A stretch of 64,000 nt of DNA from Ceratothoa steindachneri (GCA_963969495.1 OZ018323.1:76968583-77032582), one strand, 5' to 3'. Positions 1 through 12,190 are shown, counted from the first letter of the stretch. The notes: generated by a model from the sequence alone, not told the origin. A program made the numbers and translations.

Positions 1-985
1 ATAACAATTTAAATATCTAAAAAATATAGGAGAGTTGTTTTTATTCAAGAAATCTACAGTCGATAAAAGCAAAGAGGTGAGGAGAATGTATTTTGTTTCC
101 TTCATGGAAACAAAATAATTATTTAAATGTGTTGTCTTGTTTTTTTTAAGGAAAACAAAACCATCACTAATAAATAATTAAATTGTATTTTCTTCAAGGA
201 AACCTCACAAGTTAAATTAAAAAACATCTTGAAGGAAACGATTATAATGGTAAAAACTAGTTACTTTGTGTTTTCTGCCTGAAATTTAATTTTAAAAAAC
301 AAATGAGTTGCTTTGTTTCCCTAAAGAACTAACTAAATTCGATGAAAACGCAAGTGAATACTTTGTTTTCTTTTAGGAAACAAATCAAATTGCTCCAATA
401 ACATGCGACTTATCTTGTGTTTTCTCTAAGAAAATCACTCGTTGATAATTTACAGGTAAATTGTGTCTTCTTCAATGAAACCACACAAGTTAATGACAAT
501 AATGTGTTCCTTTCTTACAGGAAAACAATAGAGATGATAGATAACAACGAGTTTGCTTTGTGGTTTCTACGAGAGGAAAACAATTAAAAAACCCAAGTGA
601 CTTGTGTCTTCCTAAAGAAGTATCTTAAATTAGATGTAAAAACAAGCGAATGCCCTGTGTTTTATTTAAAGAAACAAATCAATTTCTCAAAAAAATGCGG
701 ATAATTTTTTTTCATTAAAGGAAACTATTCAAGTTAATAAAAATCTCGCACTTTCTTGACGGAGACAACTAAAGTTGATACACACAAGTTATTTTTTTCG
801 GTTTCCTTCAAGAGTTGTCTTCTGTTTCCCTAAGGAAGTAACTCAATTAGACGGAAAAACAATCGAGTACTCTTGAAGGAAACAGATGGAATTGCTTAAA
901 TTCATGTGAGTTCTCTTTTTGTTTTCTTCGAAGAAACCACTAAAGTGGAGATAAAGTTGTTTTGTTTTCTTTAAAACAACGACTC
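1..985. repeat. AT-rich degenerate satellite-like array
   Basis: The first kilobase is built from degenerate units around TTTCCTnnAnGGAAAC, each a T/C-rich half followed by a GGAAAC half. A longer unit can be followed: similar phrases start near 313, 601 and 819 (TTTCCCTAAAGAACTAACT-like, then GATGAAAACGCAAG-like, then GGAAACAAATCAAATTGC-like), giving a higher-order step of about 220-290 bp. No coding sequence is seen. It probably continues to the left of the window. Confidence 0.55.
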
Positions 986-1339
986 GAGGCGGTTCTTGCC
1001 TCAAATTGTTTTCTTGATCTCTCGACGCAGGTTATTATTCCTTGGCCCTCTTGTTTTGTTGTACTCATTAAAAGGAAACCCCTTCGTTATCTTACGGTTC
1101 TCTAAGGGGGCTTTCAGGTGTAGGGTTGGTAGCCATGCTGCAGTCGACATCTGGAAAATTATGTGCCCTTCCGGCCTAAATACTTATAGTTGTATCTGCG
1201 GCTTTGTGTCACATATTTTTTTTCTCTCTCTATCTTCGAAAATGTGTCTTCCTTCATCATAAAACGCTTATTCACAAAACAGGGTTGGCGTACATCAACG
1301 CTACCCGCTCCCTCCCACCCATTGACAGCCAATTAAGCA

Positions 1340-1690
1340 CAAACTCACCATCATTTTGTACACTTCGAATAGTGTACATGAACTCAAAAATAACATTAGG
1401 AGGCCCACATGTACCTATTCAAGAGTACACATTTGGACGTACTTGTACTCAAAGTACGATTTTGGATTCTCCCGCACTAAATGGTACTTGTTTGGGGGGG
1501 GCGTGATTGCGAGCAAAACTACCTGTTCCGACTTGAAGTACTCGGGAGTATACCTATGTTTCCGTTAACCTGTACTCAGTGGTGCACACTTCGGCGTACA
1601 TGTGCCCGGAAATACGTGTTTCGATGTGCCTGTACATTACTAAAGAGTACAAATTTCGACGTACGTGTATTTAAAAGTGCAAATATGGAC
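1340..1690. repeat. GTAC-rich minisatellite, ~33 bp period
   Basis: Degenerate units of about 31-35 bp with the pattern GTACnTGTAC-TCAAAA-GTACAAATTTCGACG recur from about 1356 to 1690. Each unit carries two short dyads (GTAC/GTACA). Short open frames across it come from the repeat and are not genes. Confidence 0.5.
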
Positions 1691-1791
1691 CCATTTATGG
1701 GGATATTTCATGGTTGTCACTCCCATCCTTTCTTGCCACAACACCCACTTCTTCCAGCAAGTGTCGTCATCCAACGCCAATAAACATCAAG

Positions 1792-1811
1792 TTATTGCTT
1801 TAAAGCAATAA
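1792..1811. other. 20-bp perfect palindrome
   Basis: TTATTGCTTTAAAGCAATAA equals its own reverse complement. It lies just before the purine-rich array. No partner or function is evident; it could be a chance dyad in AT-rich DNA. Confidence 0.6.
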
Positions 1812-1865
1812 TCAGCGGGGACCTGGTCACGGTGAGGGTCGCCCTCTGACGCAAGACTTGTCTGG

Positions 1866-2165
1866 ACGAGGACGGGAGAGATAAAGGCGGCGGGAGGGCT
1901 TAGAAGTGGGAGGGATGAGATCGAGATGGATGAGGGCGGGATGACTTAGTAGTGGGAGGGATGAGGTCGAGATGGATGAGGGAGGGAGGGAGGAGGACAG
2001 GAGGGAGGAGGACAAGAGGGAGGAGGACAGAAGGGAGGAGGACAGGAGGGAGGAGGACAGGAGGGAGGATGACGAGAGAGATGACGGCAGGAGTGCTTAG
2101 AAATGGGACGGACAAGGATGGGAGGGATGAGGGTGGGGGAGAGGAGGGCGGGAACGACGAATACT
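1866..2165. repeat. Purine-rich 15-bp minisatellite (left array)
   Basis: Units of 15 bp close to GAGGACAGGAGGGAG run head to tail, best preserved at 1990-2070. The strand is almost pure purine, so it reads as proline/serine-rich on the minus strand and Arg/Gly-rich on the plus strand; those open frames are artefacts. The same 15-bp unit resumes at 2867-3110, beyond a LINE-A fragment. Confidence 0.7.
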
Positions 2166-2167
2166 GG

Positions 2168-2750
2168 ATGGATGAGGGAGTGCCTACCGTTCAAATCACC
2201 GAGCAGTAGAAAGGGCCTAGGCCACCGTGCCAAGGCGCGGTAGAATTCGTCGAAGTGGCTGAGGGTGGAATGGACGCAGAAATAACAGTATACCTCCTAT
2301 CCAGGCGCAGCTGCACAGCTACTGCCCGAAAATATTTATTTAATGCAAAGAGAAAAACGGAGACATCCTGCCAGGTGTAAATCGCTCATCCTCCAGCCCA
2401 CCCCCCATCCCGTGGTGATGGTGTGGCAAAACCTTTTACCCAGGGAGCGTGGGCAGCGGGCAAACACCCAGCCTGTCTCCGCTCCCCACAGTTCCCAGTT
2501 GGCCCAAACCCGCGGCAATTCCATTGAAGGAAGATGCCCTCCAGGTCTAGCTCGGAGGAGATGCGGGGGTCGTCTTCAACGAGAAGACCCTCACGGAAAT
2601 GGCCGTGTGCTTCCTTGAGAGAGAACTCCGGGCGCTGCTGACCGAACGAGGCGTTGAAGGCGCTGTCGCCTTCGAGGACTTATCGGGGGAGGTTGGGATC
2701 TCACCATGGGAGTCTTTTTCTCCATCCGCCTCGAAACTTTTGAGACCCTC
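2168..2750 (-). pseudogene. LINE family A fragment: ORF1 3' end plus endonuclease N-half
   Basis: Read on the minus strand this matches the complete family A element at about 54010-54600. From 2750 downwards come the tail of ORF1, the ORF1/ORF2 junction, the start of the AP-type endonuclease (FLQWNCRGFGANWEL-like), and the motif LLLGDLNGRH near 2190. The reading frame is broken by indels and by loss of part of the segment after the WNCRG motif. Its downstream edge at LNGRH runs straight into the 15-bp minisatellite. Confidence 0.8.
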
Positions 2751-2866
2751 GCTTCGATGGAATTGGTCCTTCTTTGGGGATGGGGTGAGTCTCCTAGTCG
2801 GCTAATCAAGCCTTAGGTGGGGACGTAGGAGCTAAAACTAGGTGTAGGCGCGCGGCCTCTACCGAG

Positions 2867-3110
2867 ATGAATGAGGGTTGTAGGTACGAGGTGGGGAGGA
2901 ATGAGGACGGGAGGGAGGAAGGTGGGAGTGATGAGGATGCGAGTGATGAGGACGAGAGGGATTGAGACGAGAGGGATGAGGATGGGAGGGACGAGGATGA
3001 GAGGGGCGAGGATGGGAGGGACGAGGACGGGAGGGACGAGGAAGGGAGGGATGATAACGGGAGCAACGAGGGCGGGATGAATGAGCACAGGGGGGGGGGT
3101 GAGGATGGGA
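2867..3110. repeat. Purine-rich 15-bp minisatellite (right array)
   Basis: Head-to-tail 15-bp units near GACGAGGATGGGAGG, same strand and phase type as the array at 1866-2165. It ends in a G-run near 3091-3100. Open frames on both strands are repeat artefacts. Confidence 0.7.
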
Positions 3111-4458
3111 GGGATAAGTTATGTCACAGATAAACAAACAATTCCGATTTACCTCCTGGTTCGGGTCGTAAATATATAATGGAAAAACCAGTACAGCTCA
3201 ACGACCCGAATAAAAATCTAGATAATTTTCAGAATTATTCTAAAAAAATATGGATGATTATGGCCGTGGCATAATCGTATTATGGTTGCCTTTTTTCGAA
3301 AAATGTCAACAATTTAAAGCTAGATTTCTCTTCCGTGGCCATGGAAGTCCCGATCAAGTCTTAATAACTTTAATCTAAGTGTGTGACATGTCATTAAATT
3401 AAAATGAAACACAAATCAATATTGTCCTAGAAACTTACTGTCCACATATTGTAAACAAACGATTTAAATCGATTAAGATATCGTAAAGCATACTCATGAC
3501 GGCTTCGGTGGCCACGTGTGTGGTTTTACGGTTTTACAGCTTTAGAAACAGACCAAATGCCTTAAGAAAAATGGACCATGCTTTCGCCGCGCTATCCCAC
3601 ACACGCACGTGTGCTGACTTTATTGCTCCAAGACTCCCTAGGACGTGAGGAAATGGAACTTCCCTTCCCCGCACCCTGGGCCTCCTTTCCTGCTTTAGAG
3701 ATTGTCCCAGACACAATTGTACTTGATCTCGCCTCCTAAACATCTCCCTCTTCAAGACTCCAGACTCGTTTCGTTTTCTCCCCTTCAAAGTACGATCCGG
3801 TGGTAACAAGGAGTAACAAGGAAAGTAAGTACCCTAGGAGACCTTACGGTCCATTCAAAGAGGGTACCTTTGGACTATCAATCGAGCAGGCACATGACTG
3901 CTAAATTGTAAGGTATCTTTTCCAAAGTTACTCGAGATAACTACACAATTTTTCATTCGTGGGAGAACAGAACAAGTCCTTCAAATTTTCCCTCATCTCT
4001 CCCCCGTTTCGTTTAAACTGTGAACTAACGAGGGTTCTCTGAGCTTACATCGCTTAGAGAATCTCTCCCGAAAAGACCACCTTTATCTTTTCAAAAACCT
4101 TACTCTCATTTATCGGTTTCTCTTTTCCCTGGCCTTCAACCACTCCACTTTTTGTTTACAACCCTAATACGTTGGTTTCGCGCTTTTCAAACTTGGCGTT
4201 GGAACTAACAAAGTTGAAAAGATAAAGACTTCTAAATTTATTCTGGATTTTTGTTCATTGCTCGCCTAATCAACCAATAATTTGAGTCTGGTTTTGGCGG
4301 AGATCTCCGTTGGTTTGTTACTTTCTCAACTTTTAATCTTAAATATTTCGCTTCTCTTACCACCTTTCAATCCTTTTTGTTCACTTTATCTTCCAACTCC
4401 GACCAGAATGGCTTGTGAGAACATCCCATCCCTATTAGATTTTGACGTTGAATTAAAA
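3111..4458. other. Intergenic, no feature recognised
   Basis: AT-rich with no convincing coding potential on either strand. Open frames here are short and resemble nothing I know. Confidence 0.5.
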
Positions 4459-4765
4459 GTTATGTAATAATATAGAATATATATACCCCCCCCCCCCAGT
4501 TTTTAAACCATTGCGATCGAACGTACCTTATATGATACATGGCTAAAATAGAGGTAAATCTCAAAAATAATTATTAAATTCAGTATTATACCTTAGCTAA
4601 CGTCCAAAAACTACAATTCATAATTTTCTGATGTGTGGAAAAAATTCGGATCTGATAGAGTTAGTGCTGACTCCTGCGTCATATAATGTTATTTATTTTC
4701 AATGCTCTGTAAGATAACAATTATTAATGTTCAATGCCGTTTTCTCAGACTACTCAGAGGGACGA
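4459..4765 (+). repeat. Dispersed repeat D, copy 1
   Basis: About 300 bp that recurs in the same orientation at 10790-11095. Shared landmarks in order: TATGTAATAATATAGAATAT, a C-run in this copy only, CTCAAAAATAATTATTAAAT, CATAATTTTCTGATGTGTGG, GTTAGTGCTGACTCCTG-like, and an ending near CTCAGAGGGA. No coding sequence or terminal repeats are seen, so the class is unknown (SINE, MITE or LINE tail). Confidence 0.75.
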
Positions 4766-5204
4766 ATTCAGGTTAGCCACCCCTCCCATTTTTACCCTGG
4801 ATCTGCCACTGACTCCTGCCAAGGCTAACACAACCCTACGCACCAATTCCGCCATAAAATTGGATCACAAACCCTAATCTCGTCCTCGATTTTTTACCAG
4901 TGGATATCATTGATTGACATTGACAATGATGTGGGCGGAGCGTAGACCTGAAATGGATGGAGTTTAACGCCGTTAACCAGAGTGAAAAACATTTTCTGGT
5001 GCTCTTCCAATACGTGATCTACCAACCTTTTTGAACTACACTTTATCGTAAGGGGTTACATTGAAATAATAATAAATTGTAAGTTTATTAGAAAAATGCA
5101 TGTTGAAACTATAAAATAAGAACAAAATAAAACATTTTGCTGAATATATAATATACAATCATATTGTTAATTGGCATCGCATCCTATTATTGTCTTATTT
5201 GCCA

Positions 5205-5612
5205 TTTTGAAAGGAATTTTTTTCCTGAATTAAAATATGATATGGACATTTTATATTACTCAATATTAAAGAAAATTTGATTGATTTAATTAGCATTCGG
5301 GGGCGAGACTTATATGTCTGAAGTCAAGGAACATTGCATAATATTAATGAACATTAAAGCGCCTAACGACGTCTGGCAATCGCATTTGAAATCGAAACTA
5401 ATGTTTGGCTTTCGAATTGTGTATACTACTATACCCCTAATAAAGAGGAGTATAGGGGCCGAAGTCCCCAATTTCGAAATAATCACCTTAGGGTTCAAAT
5501 TCAATGCGGTTGCCAGATGTTGTTAGGCGATCCAATGTTTATTGTTTTTATGCACTGCTCCCCCCCTCCCTTCGGAGTGGAGCTAGAAATGGAGCCATTA
5601 ATTTCCTTGAAA
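5205..5612 (+). mobile_element. MITE-like element M, copy 1
   Basis: Two inward-facing copies of a terminal block (GCGCCTAACGACGTCTGGCA near 5358 and its mirror TGCCAGATGTTGTTAGGCGA at 5512-5531) enclose a non-coding centre. An inverted copy of the whole unit lies at 18320-18740; both share CCTGAATTAAAATATGATAT, GATTTAATTAGCATTCGGGG and TTCGAATTGTGTATACTACT. No transposase is encoded. Superfamily unknown. Confidence 0.7.
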
Positions 5613-5639
5613 TAGGTGACTGTGTATTCCAAATTTACC

Positions 5640-5845
5640 AATATTTTAGATATCTAGCGGAAAACAACTTTAAAATTATTTATAAAATCAGAGTACCTAA
5701 CCTAACCTTAAAAAAGCAACCTAATCTAGGTTATGTTAAGTTTTCTTCTTAGGTTAGGTTAGGTTACATTAGGTTAGGTTAGGTACTCTGATTTTATAAA
5801 TAATGTTAAAGTTGTTTGCCGCTAAATATTAAAAATGCTTTATTG
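5640..5845. mobile_element. Foldback element with TTAGG arrays at its core
   Basis: Left arm (about 5648-5712) and right arm (about 5777-5842) are inverted copies of roughly 60 bp sharing ACAACTTTAA, TTATTTATAAAATCAGAGTA and CCTAACCTAACC. The centre holds TTAGGTTAGGTTAGG, one TTACA, then TTAGGTTAGGTTAGG. TTAGG is the usual arthropod telomere unit. The whole can fold into a long hairpin. No coding sequence. Confidence 0.8.
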
Positions 5846-7559
5846 TGTTCTTATTTTTTAGTTTTAACATCCATTTTTTCCCCTAATAAACTTACAAATC
5901 ATTATCATTTCAATGTAACCCCCTTACGGCGTGTCAATTTGCTAGGTGAAAATTAATTGTTAGCCAAAATATGTGTTTTGGTATGAGGAATTAAAATCTG
6001 CTATTATTTTTGTGATTGTTCAACATTTAGCTTGGTAAATCTATGTTTGAAAATACACCTCATAGATTGCTTGCAGAAAGTGACATTTAATAATTTTAGC
6101 TTCTCAAAATGACAGATGATGCTATAGACATTTAGTTTCTCTACATAAAACATATACCAGTAATCATAAAAGATATCCTAGTTGTCGTGGTATGACCAAG
6201 TGTACGCGGTTATACGCACACTGGCCTACTGGCCAACCGAAATTAAGGCTCCACCTGGGGATGGTTCTAAGAGTGCTTTAAATACACAGTTGCTAGGCCA
6301 ATGAATACTCAAACACGGCTACAAAAATATACTTTAATAGGACTAAAGAATACATATGCATATAAGGCAAGTTAAATGACAATGCAATTAAATATTGACG
6401 GTTCACTGCTAAGAAGATTAAAACTATCAATTAAGTTTGAACCGATGGATAATTAATTAAGTAATGATTTTACAATGATGCAAGTTCTAGAGCAAAGGGA
6501 ATCCTTGAGGTTCGACGCGGTAAAGGTGAGAGGAGCGTGACGAAGCGGGGGATAAATTCCTTTTACTTTGATGTGCGGCGAGTAGGACCAGATAGATAAA
6601 TTCAACCTTGAACTTGTGGGCGTCTCACGGGACGCTCAATTCAACTTTGAGAAACTGAAGTTGGGGGCCTCTTATCCTTAAGAGGCAAACAGAGGGTGGT
6701 TTTGGGATGGCTTTTCCGATCCTTAAAATCCGAAGACGCGGTGAGAAGAGTTGAAGCGCACCTAACTATCTCCACGAACAACACTGAGTGACGAATAGCT
6801 CTTCCTTGGCTCTTTGACAATCACTCAATTCTTCTCTGAACGAAAATGTAGTTGATTCCCTCTCGACTAACGAAGACGTTACGGCTAACGTACTAGACGG
6901 CGGCTTCAGACACAATCTGCATATGAACTTCCAGGTCTCGAATATATACACCGAAATTATCTAGACGGGGAGAGAGATTCATCGCCAACAGACTTCCTTA
7001 ATTGCCTTGGGTCGCGATAAGGTTCCATACCGCAAAGTCGCGATGCCCCCTTAATGGTCTTCCCATTGTTCTAATTTCGCAGTATATAGGGCAGACAAAT
7101 TTAGAGCAGTCAACGGCGAACTGTGGAAGTCGGGAGGGATGGGGGCCCTTTTTTCTATCCTTACTCTTCCACACTAGTGATCATGAAATTCAAATCTATT
7201 ATTTTGTAATGGCTCAACATTTAGCATGAAAAATCTACTTTTGAAATAAGCAACTCATCAATTGACTTAGGAAAATAAGTTTCTCTGCATGAAACATATC
7301 CCAGTAATCATAAACATATTGTGTAATCATACAAATTTAGAAAGTGAGGAGATCAGTAAAAAAAATAATTAAACAAGTTTCCTCGTCTTGCTTTGATTCG
7401 TTGTTGGACATCAGCCGCCGACTTACTCCTTAGCCTCTGATATAGCCCTCACGTTTCACTGGGGGTATACAACCTGCCATTTACTTCTCTGATTTGTTTC
7501 ACACACCGCTTTATTGACGAGAACTTACATAGGCTTTTCAAGGAACTTCTTTACTTCCG
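5846..7559. other. Intergenic, no feature recognised
   Basis: AT-rich flanks with a GC-richer stretch at about 6480-7140 that holds only short, unrecognised open frames. Nothing could be assigned. Confidence 0.4.
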
Positions 7560-9200
7560 CTGTAGTCAGTTTACATTTCAAAGAAGGTTCGAATACTCGG
7601 TCAGATCAGTATGTCAGCTCCAACAAAGAAGAAACACTGCGGTTGGTGGAAGGTGTCTTCCTGGGACGGACAGAAAGATATCTAAGTGTGTGATCCTCTG
7701 CACCCCAAATTTCAACAATTTTATACACAGCAGCTCTCCTCTCCTCACTTTCATCTGAGCACAAGAGTGTCTAGATTATCATTTCACTGAATTAATACCA
7801 TGCTGAGCGCTTGATAGTTATCAAAACAACATCCACTACAGCCTTCTCTTGCAGCTTAAGTAGCCGCAGCTGAAACGAGATGTGGTGCAGGCCTTCCACC
7901 CAATAATGTTTTACTTTTATGTTAAGCCAACAGGGGTAGTACACACCGACAATGTATTTTACTATCAGTCTCAAGTTGTTTAGGGTTATGTCTTTATGGT
8001 CATATTTTGAAACATATGCGATAAAGCCTGTTTTCTGTCGTCAATTACCTAGAATGGCTCACTGGACCACTTTCAAGAAGGGCCAGATATGTGGGAAGTT
8101 CTCCTGGATCAGTGGAGAGATTCTTTACACCATTGACACTCAGTGAAGTAAGAGGCTCTCCAATTAAGAGTTTAGGGAATGAAGGATATATTTCAAGTTC
8201 GGTTGCAGTATCTAGCATCTTGCCATTATTACCTGATCACTTGTTGTTAGACAAGGTCTTCTCATCCATTGTTGTAATCAAGTGTCGCAGGGGTAACCTG
8301 TTAGTGTGGAGGGCATAAACCAACCGGATCAGTTTACTGCCAACCTTGACTTCCTCCTAATGCATGCAACCACCCTGCCAGCCAGTGTTAACATTTGTAG
8401 AATCACCTCCAATAGCTTGCAGGCTTTTATCAATATCCTTCTTCCTCATGAAATCATCAAGATTATCAGCAATAAATTCATCAGGTGTTTTACTCCTTGA
8501 GCCTTTTTCAGGAGTAAGGTGGTAGAGATACTTCCACCTGGATCTTTGCACACAGAAACATGATCTTCTTTGATGATGTTGGGGAACTGACGATCTGAAT
8601 TGTCTACTTTCATCCTAACCTTAGTTGTATCTTGACGGCCATCATCGAAGCATACCTTAGGTGTATCTTGACGGCCGCCATAAAAGATGCAGTCAATTTT
8701 ACCATTCTTACAAAGTTCATTGAAATCCTGATCTAAGGACCTCATAACCTTTTCTTTGGCCCTCTTGACTTTATTGTATGCAACTATCAGTCTTTTGTCC
8801 TCTTTAGTGATCAAGCCAGCATCCGTAAATGCGGCAGTGGTAATGGAAGCTATGTACTGTGGCCTTTTATTGTAGTTAAAGATGAGCTTGATATTTTTAA
8901 TGTTACTTCATAACTCCCATCCTTTTCATCTTGGGAATCAGCTATTTTTCCTTCATTTTCATCTCCAGAGAAAATTATTTCACTTGATGACATTGGAATA
9001 TTGGCCTGCTTACTTGTCTGCTTATATTCAGCAACTCTTTTTCTTTTACTTTCTTGCCTTTAATGAAAGTAAGTCCTTTCACAGGGATCTTCATCTCCCT
9101 AGGGAATGCACAATTAATGTGGGTTTCGTTTTTGCAATCAGGGCAGCAAAATTCACAGCGAAGAACATTTTTATTCCTGCAATTCAAGATGCCAAAAAGC
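7560..9200 (-). pseudogene. Relic of a transposase-like gene (DGRQDTTKV family)
   Basis: Minus-strand fragments in several frames line up as one decayed protein. In order: a Cys-rich N-part near 9187-9100 (CEFCCPDCKNETHINC); an acidic stretch near 8990-8900; GLITKEDKRLIVAYNKVKRA at 8820-8760; DDGRQDTTKV near 8650-8620 with a second GGRQDT just upstream; KEDHVSVCKDPG and KYLYHLTPEKGS near 8570-8510; GGDSTNVNTGWQGG near 8400; ALHTNRLPLRHL near 8300; and LIVKYIVGVYYPCWLNIKVK near 7970-7910. From memory this order fits a widespread arthropod family annotated as uncharacterised, probably with a transposase-type RNase H fold. Stops and frameshifts make it non-functional. Confidence 0.6.
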
Positions 9201-10189
9201 TTGTCAACTTTTGCAATGAAAGCCTCTTTGACATGTACTGTCGTCTCTTAAGAGGTGGGGCTTTTGGCCTACGCCAAGTTCTCTTAGATTTTGTGAATTT
9301 AGAACAGGGGCTACAGAAAAACTGTTGGCTCATTTCTTACTTTTCAAGCACTTTAGGGTAAGTGACTTTAGCAAGATTGCTTGCTGGATAGTTTCTCACA
9401 TCTTCACTCCTTTCTTCGCGGAACAACAGTCCATATTTCAGAATGTGAGGCAGAGTTTGAAGTTCAGAGGACTACAAACTCTACCATTTCCAATTAAGTT
9501 GCTCATACTCGTATGTGTGAATGTCCGCAGTCTTGTCCCAATTTTAAAAGCCATTGTTGATCAATTCTCACTGGTTAGGATGGTAGCACGGACGGACCTG
9601 TAAAATAATTTTAAAAAAGTGAATTAGATTTAATTTTTAATATAAAAATTGTCTTAAATTTCACTAAAGAGTACAAAAAATCGCAACTTTCAAGTAGCTT
9701 ATTAGCAAGCATAACTAAATTATATTCAAATGAAAAAATATATCTTTAGGATTCATAAGTCGCGTTCCAACCTTTTAGCACCCCTCATTGAAGGAATAAG
9801 TTGAAAAAATTGACACACCCTGCTATTACAATAAAAGTGTAGTTCCAAAGAGTTGGTAGATCACATATTGGAAACCCACCCATCATCTGACCAAGATACG
9901 ATTCACTTGTAGATTTATTAATTGATTTAAAATGGCCACGAAAAAGCCAAGTGAAATTTAAACCATTAAAATTGAAAAGGAATTTGTAATTTTTACTTTG
10001 TGTTAACGGAATTTTGTTTATTAAATATTTATTTATAAGTGGTCAAATTTTCATCAAGTTTGCCTTAATAATAGTGAAGCTGAATTGATGTTAGTAAAGC
10101 TAACCAAAATTACGTTAGTGCAAGGTAAGATAAGTAATGAAATGTCACATTTTAAATAAAAACAAATATATTAAAATCCAATAATACAA

Positions 10190-10640
10190 AAATTCCATTG
10201 CACATAACAACAAAAGATATTCCCTAGGCACCAGTTTCCTCAACATAGCCTCCATTTCTCTCTAAGCATAGTTGAGCTTTTAGATCTAATTGCTCGCACA
10301 ACATTTTTTGATTAATTGTGAATTTTCTTTGAAAAAATAGACATATTCTTTCTCTCAATTCCTTTACATTTGCCAGTGGGGTGGCGTACACCTTCCTCTT
10401 GATGTGCCTGCAGGAATAAATCGCGGGGTGTTAAATCCGGTGATCTTGGGGGCATTCATTTAAATGATTCAGTAAAACTATACGATTGTTGAAAATTTCT
10501 GTAAATCTTTCACCGCAATGTGGCTAGGTGTTGATTCTGAATGAACAAAGGTCTATTGAATCTATTGTGAAAATTGCGGCAAAGTTCAGGAATGATTTGT
10601 GCGTTAAACATATTAAGGTAGGGAGCCCCAATCATGTTAT
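10190..10640 (-). pseudogene. Mariner-type transposase, C-terminal remnant
   Basis: Minus-strand fragments include PPRSPDLTPRDLFL near 10455-10410, then in a shifted frame HIKRKVYATPLANVKELRER, MLCEQLDLKAQLCLERNGGY and a stop near 10220. The pattern PxRSPDLxPxDfflWGhiKxxVyatPxxnvxeLrxRI is a hallmark of IS630/Tc1/mariner transposases around the last catalytic acidic residue. At least two frameshifts. Confidence 0.65.
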
Positions 10641-10789
10641 TGTCGTAAAGCAACATATCTATAAGAGGGCCATTCCTGCATACCCCGATCTACAGAAGGT
10701 GAGGATCCAGGAGGAGCTAGGGGGCTGAAGCCCCCCTAAATTTCAGACCCGTTTATATTTATACTTGTATTCTGATATTTAGCAAGAGT

Positions 10790-11095
10790 TATGTAATAAT
10801 ATAGAATATATATAAACCAGTTTTGTAAACACATTGCGCTCGAATGTATCTTATATGAAACATGTCTAACATATAGGTAAATCTCAAAAATAATTATTAA
10901 ATTCATTATTATACTTTAGCTGACGTCAAAAAACTACAATATACCATAATTCATAATTTTCTGATGTGTGGAAAAAAAATCGTATCTGAGTTAGTGCTCA
11001 CTCCTGTGTGAAATACTGTTATTTATTATCAATTAATGCTATGTAAGATAGCGATTATTAATCATCCATGCATTTTACTCAGAGGGAGTGTGAGG
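10790..11095 (+). repeat. Dispersed repeat D, copy 2
   Basis: Direct copy of the 4459-4765 repeat with scattered substitutions and small indels, for example no C-run. It lies between the two transposase remnants of the mariner-type element. Confidence 0.75.
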
Positions 11096-12182
11096 GAATG
11101 CCCTCGAAGGACCACCGTGAGAGAAAGCCCCCTCGGAAATACCCCTCTATTCTTTCAAGACCACTTGCGCCAGCGTGAGAATTTTAGAAAGTTCGAGAAA
11201 GAATTGGTCACTCGCTTAATCACTCGTCACAGCTGTGTTTTCTTTCGAACACCACACGCCCCCCCCCCTCTCCCCTGCGAAAATGCCGTGTGCAGCTACA
11301 TTAACCCTACCCCCATATCGCGAGGCAAGTTTCATCGTCTGGAACGCCGCGTTATCATGAAATGTATTTGCTTAGACTGGCACCAAGAATCACTTATGGA
11401 CTGCAAGGCCCTGAGGTGTCTATCGGATCAGCCACCCGGGTATTTAACCCGAAGCTCACCATCTCTAGAGGAGATTGAAAGCCCGCCATCCATTCCGTTC
11501 AGACTTCCGTCTGTTTCGCGTGAACCCCTGTAACCCGTCATCGTACTTCGTCCAAGATCTCGCCAGCAAATTACCTTCGTTAAGCCTTGGCCCCTGTTCA
11601 GAGGAAAGCTATCGAGCCCCCTTCTTCCCGAAGAGTTGTGCGGCTTTCTCATCTTTACTACCTCTTCAAGATTCCCGTTCTTTCGAGACTGGGATCCCCG
11701 GCGATCTGCAACATCATCTCGAGTTGAGATTACGTCTCTCTGGAGCAGAAAAAATCTCACTATTCATCACGAAGTAATCCATCCCTATCTTCGAGTCCTC
11801 CCCGTCAGGACTCCCCGAAGTATCTTCTTGGAGACATGCGCCGTTATCTTCACCCCCTTCCCTCCAATTCATCCGGCTTGAAGGTAAAGCGATCTTGTAT
11901 TGTCCTTCCCAGATTACCTCGTTAATTTTCACTTAACTCATTTTTGGTGTGTATTGTCTTTATATATCCTTTGAGCTGCATATCTCAAGCGGCTTTTGGT
12001 CAGTTGTTTGCCCGTTCTTATGTACGACTTTGAGCGCCGAGCTAGTCTACACAGGCATACCTCGACAGGGAGGAATTTAAGTTACCCTTCCCCCCCAAAA
12101 AAAAAAAAATTAGCCTGCATCCACCATTGATCTGCAGACTCTTCTTGTAAATAGCGCGGTCAAGATTGAATTCAGGGTGAAT
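11096..12182. other. GC-richer block inside the mariner-type element, unclassified
   Basis: About 1 kb of markedly higher GC than its surroundings with no recognisable protein. A TATTTAA box at about 11440 lies in a small dyad (CCCGGGTATTTAACCCG), as a promoter or LTR might have. It ends in C- and A-runs near 12090-12110. It could be a solo LTR, but no second copy or TG..CA ends were established. Confidence 0.35.
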
Positions 12183-12190
12183 GTTGAGTG

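Noticed and set aside
1827..3137. Pro/Ser-rich and Arg/Gly-rich proteins of 60-95 residues on both strands
   Set aside because: They are translations of the 15-bp purine minisatellite, and all frames are open because of composition.
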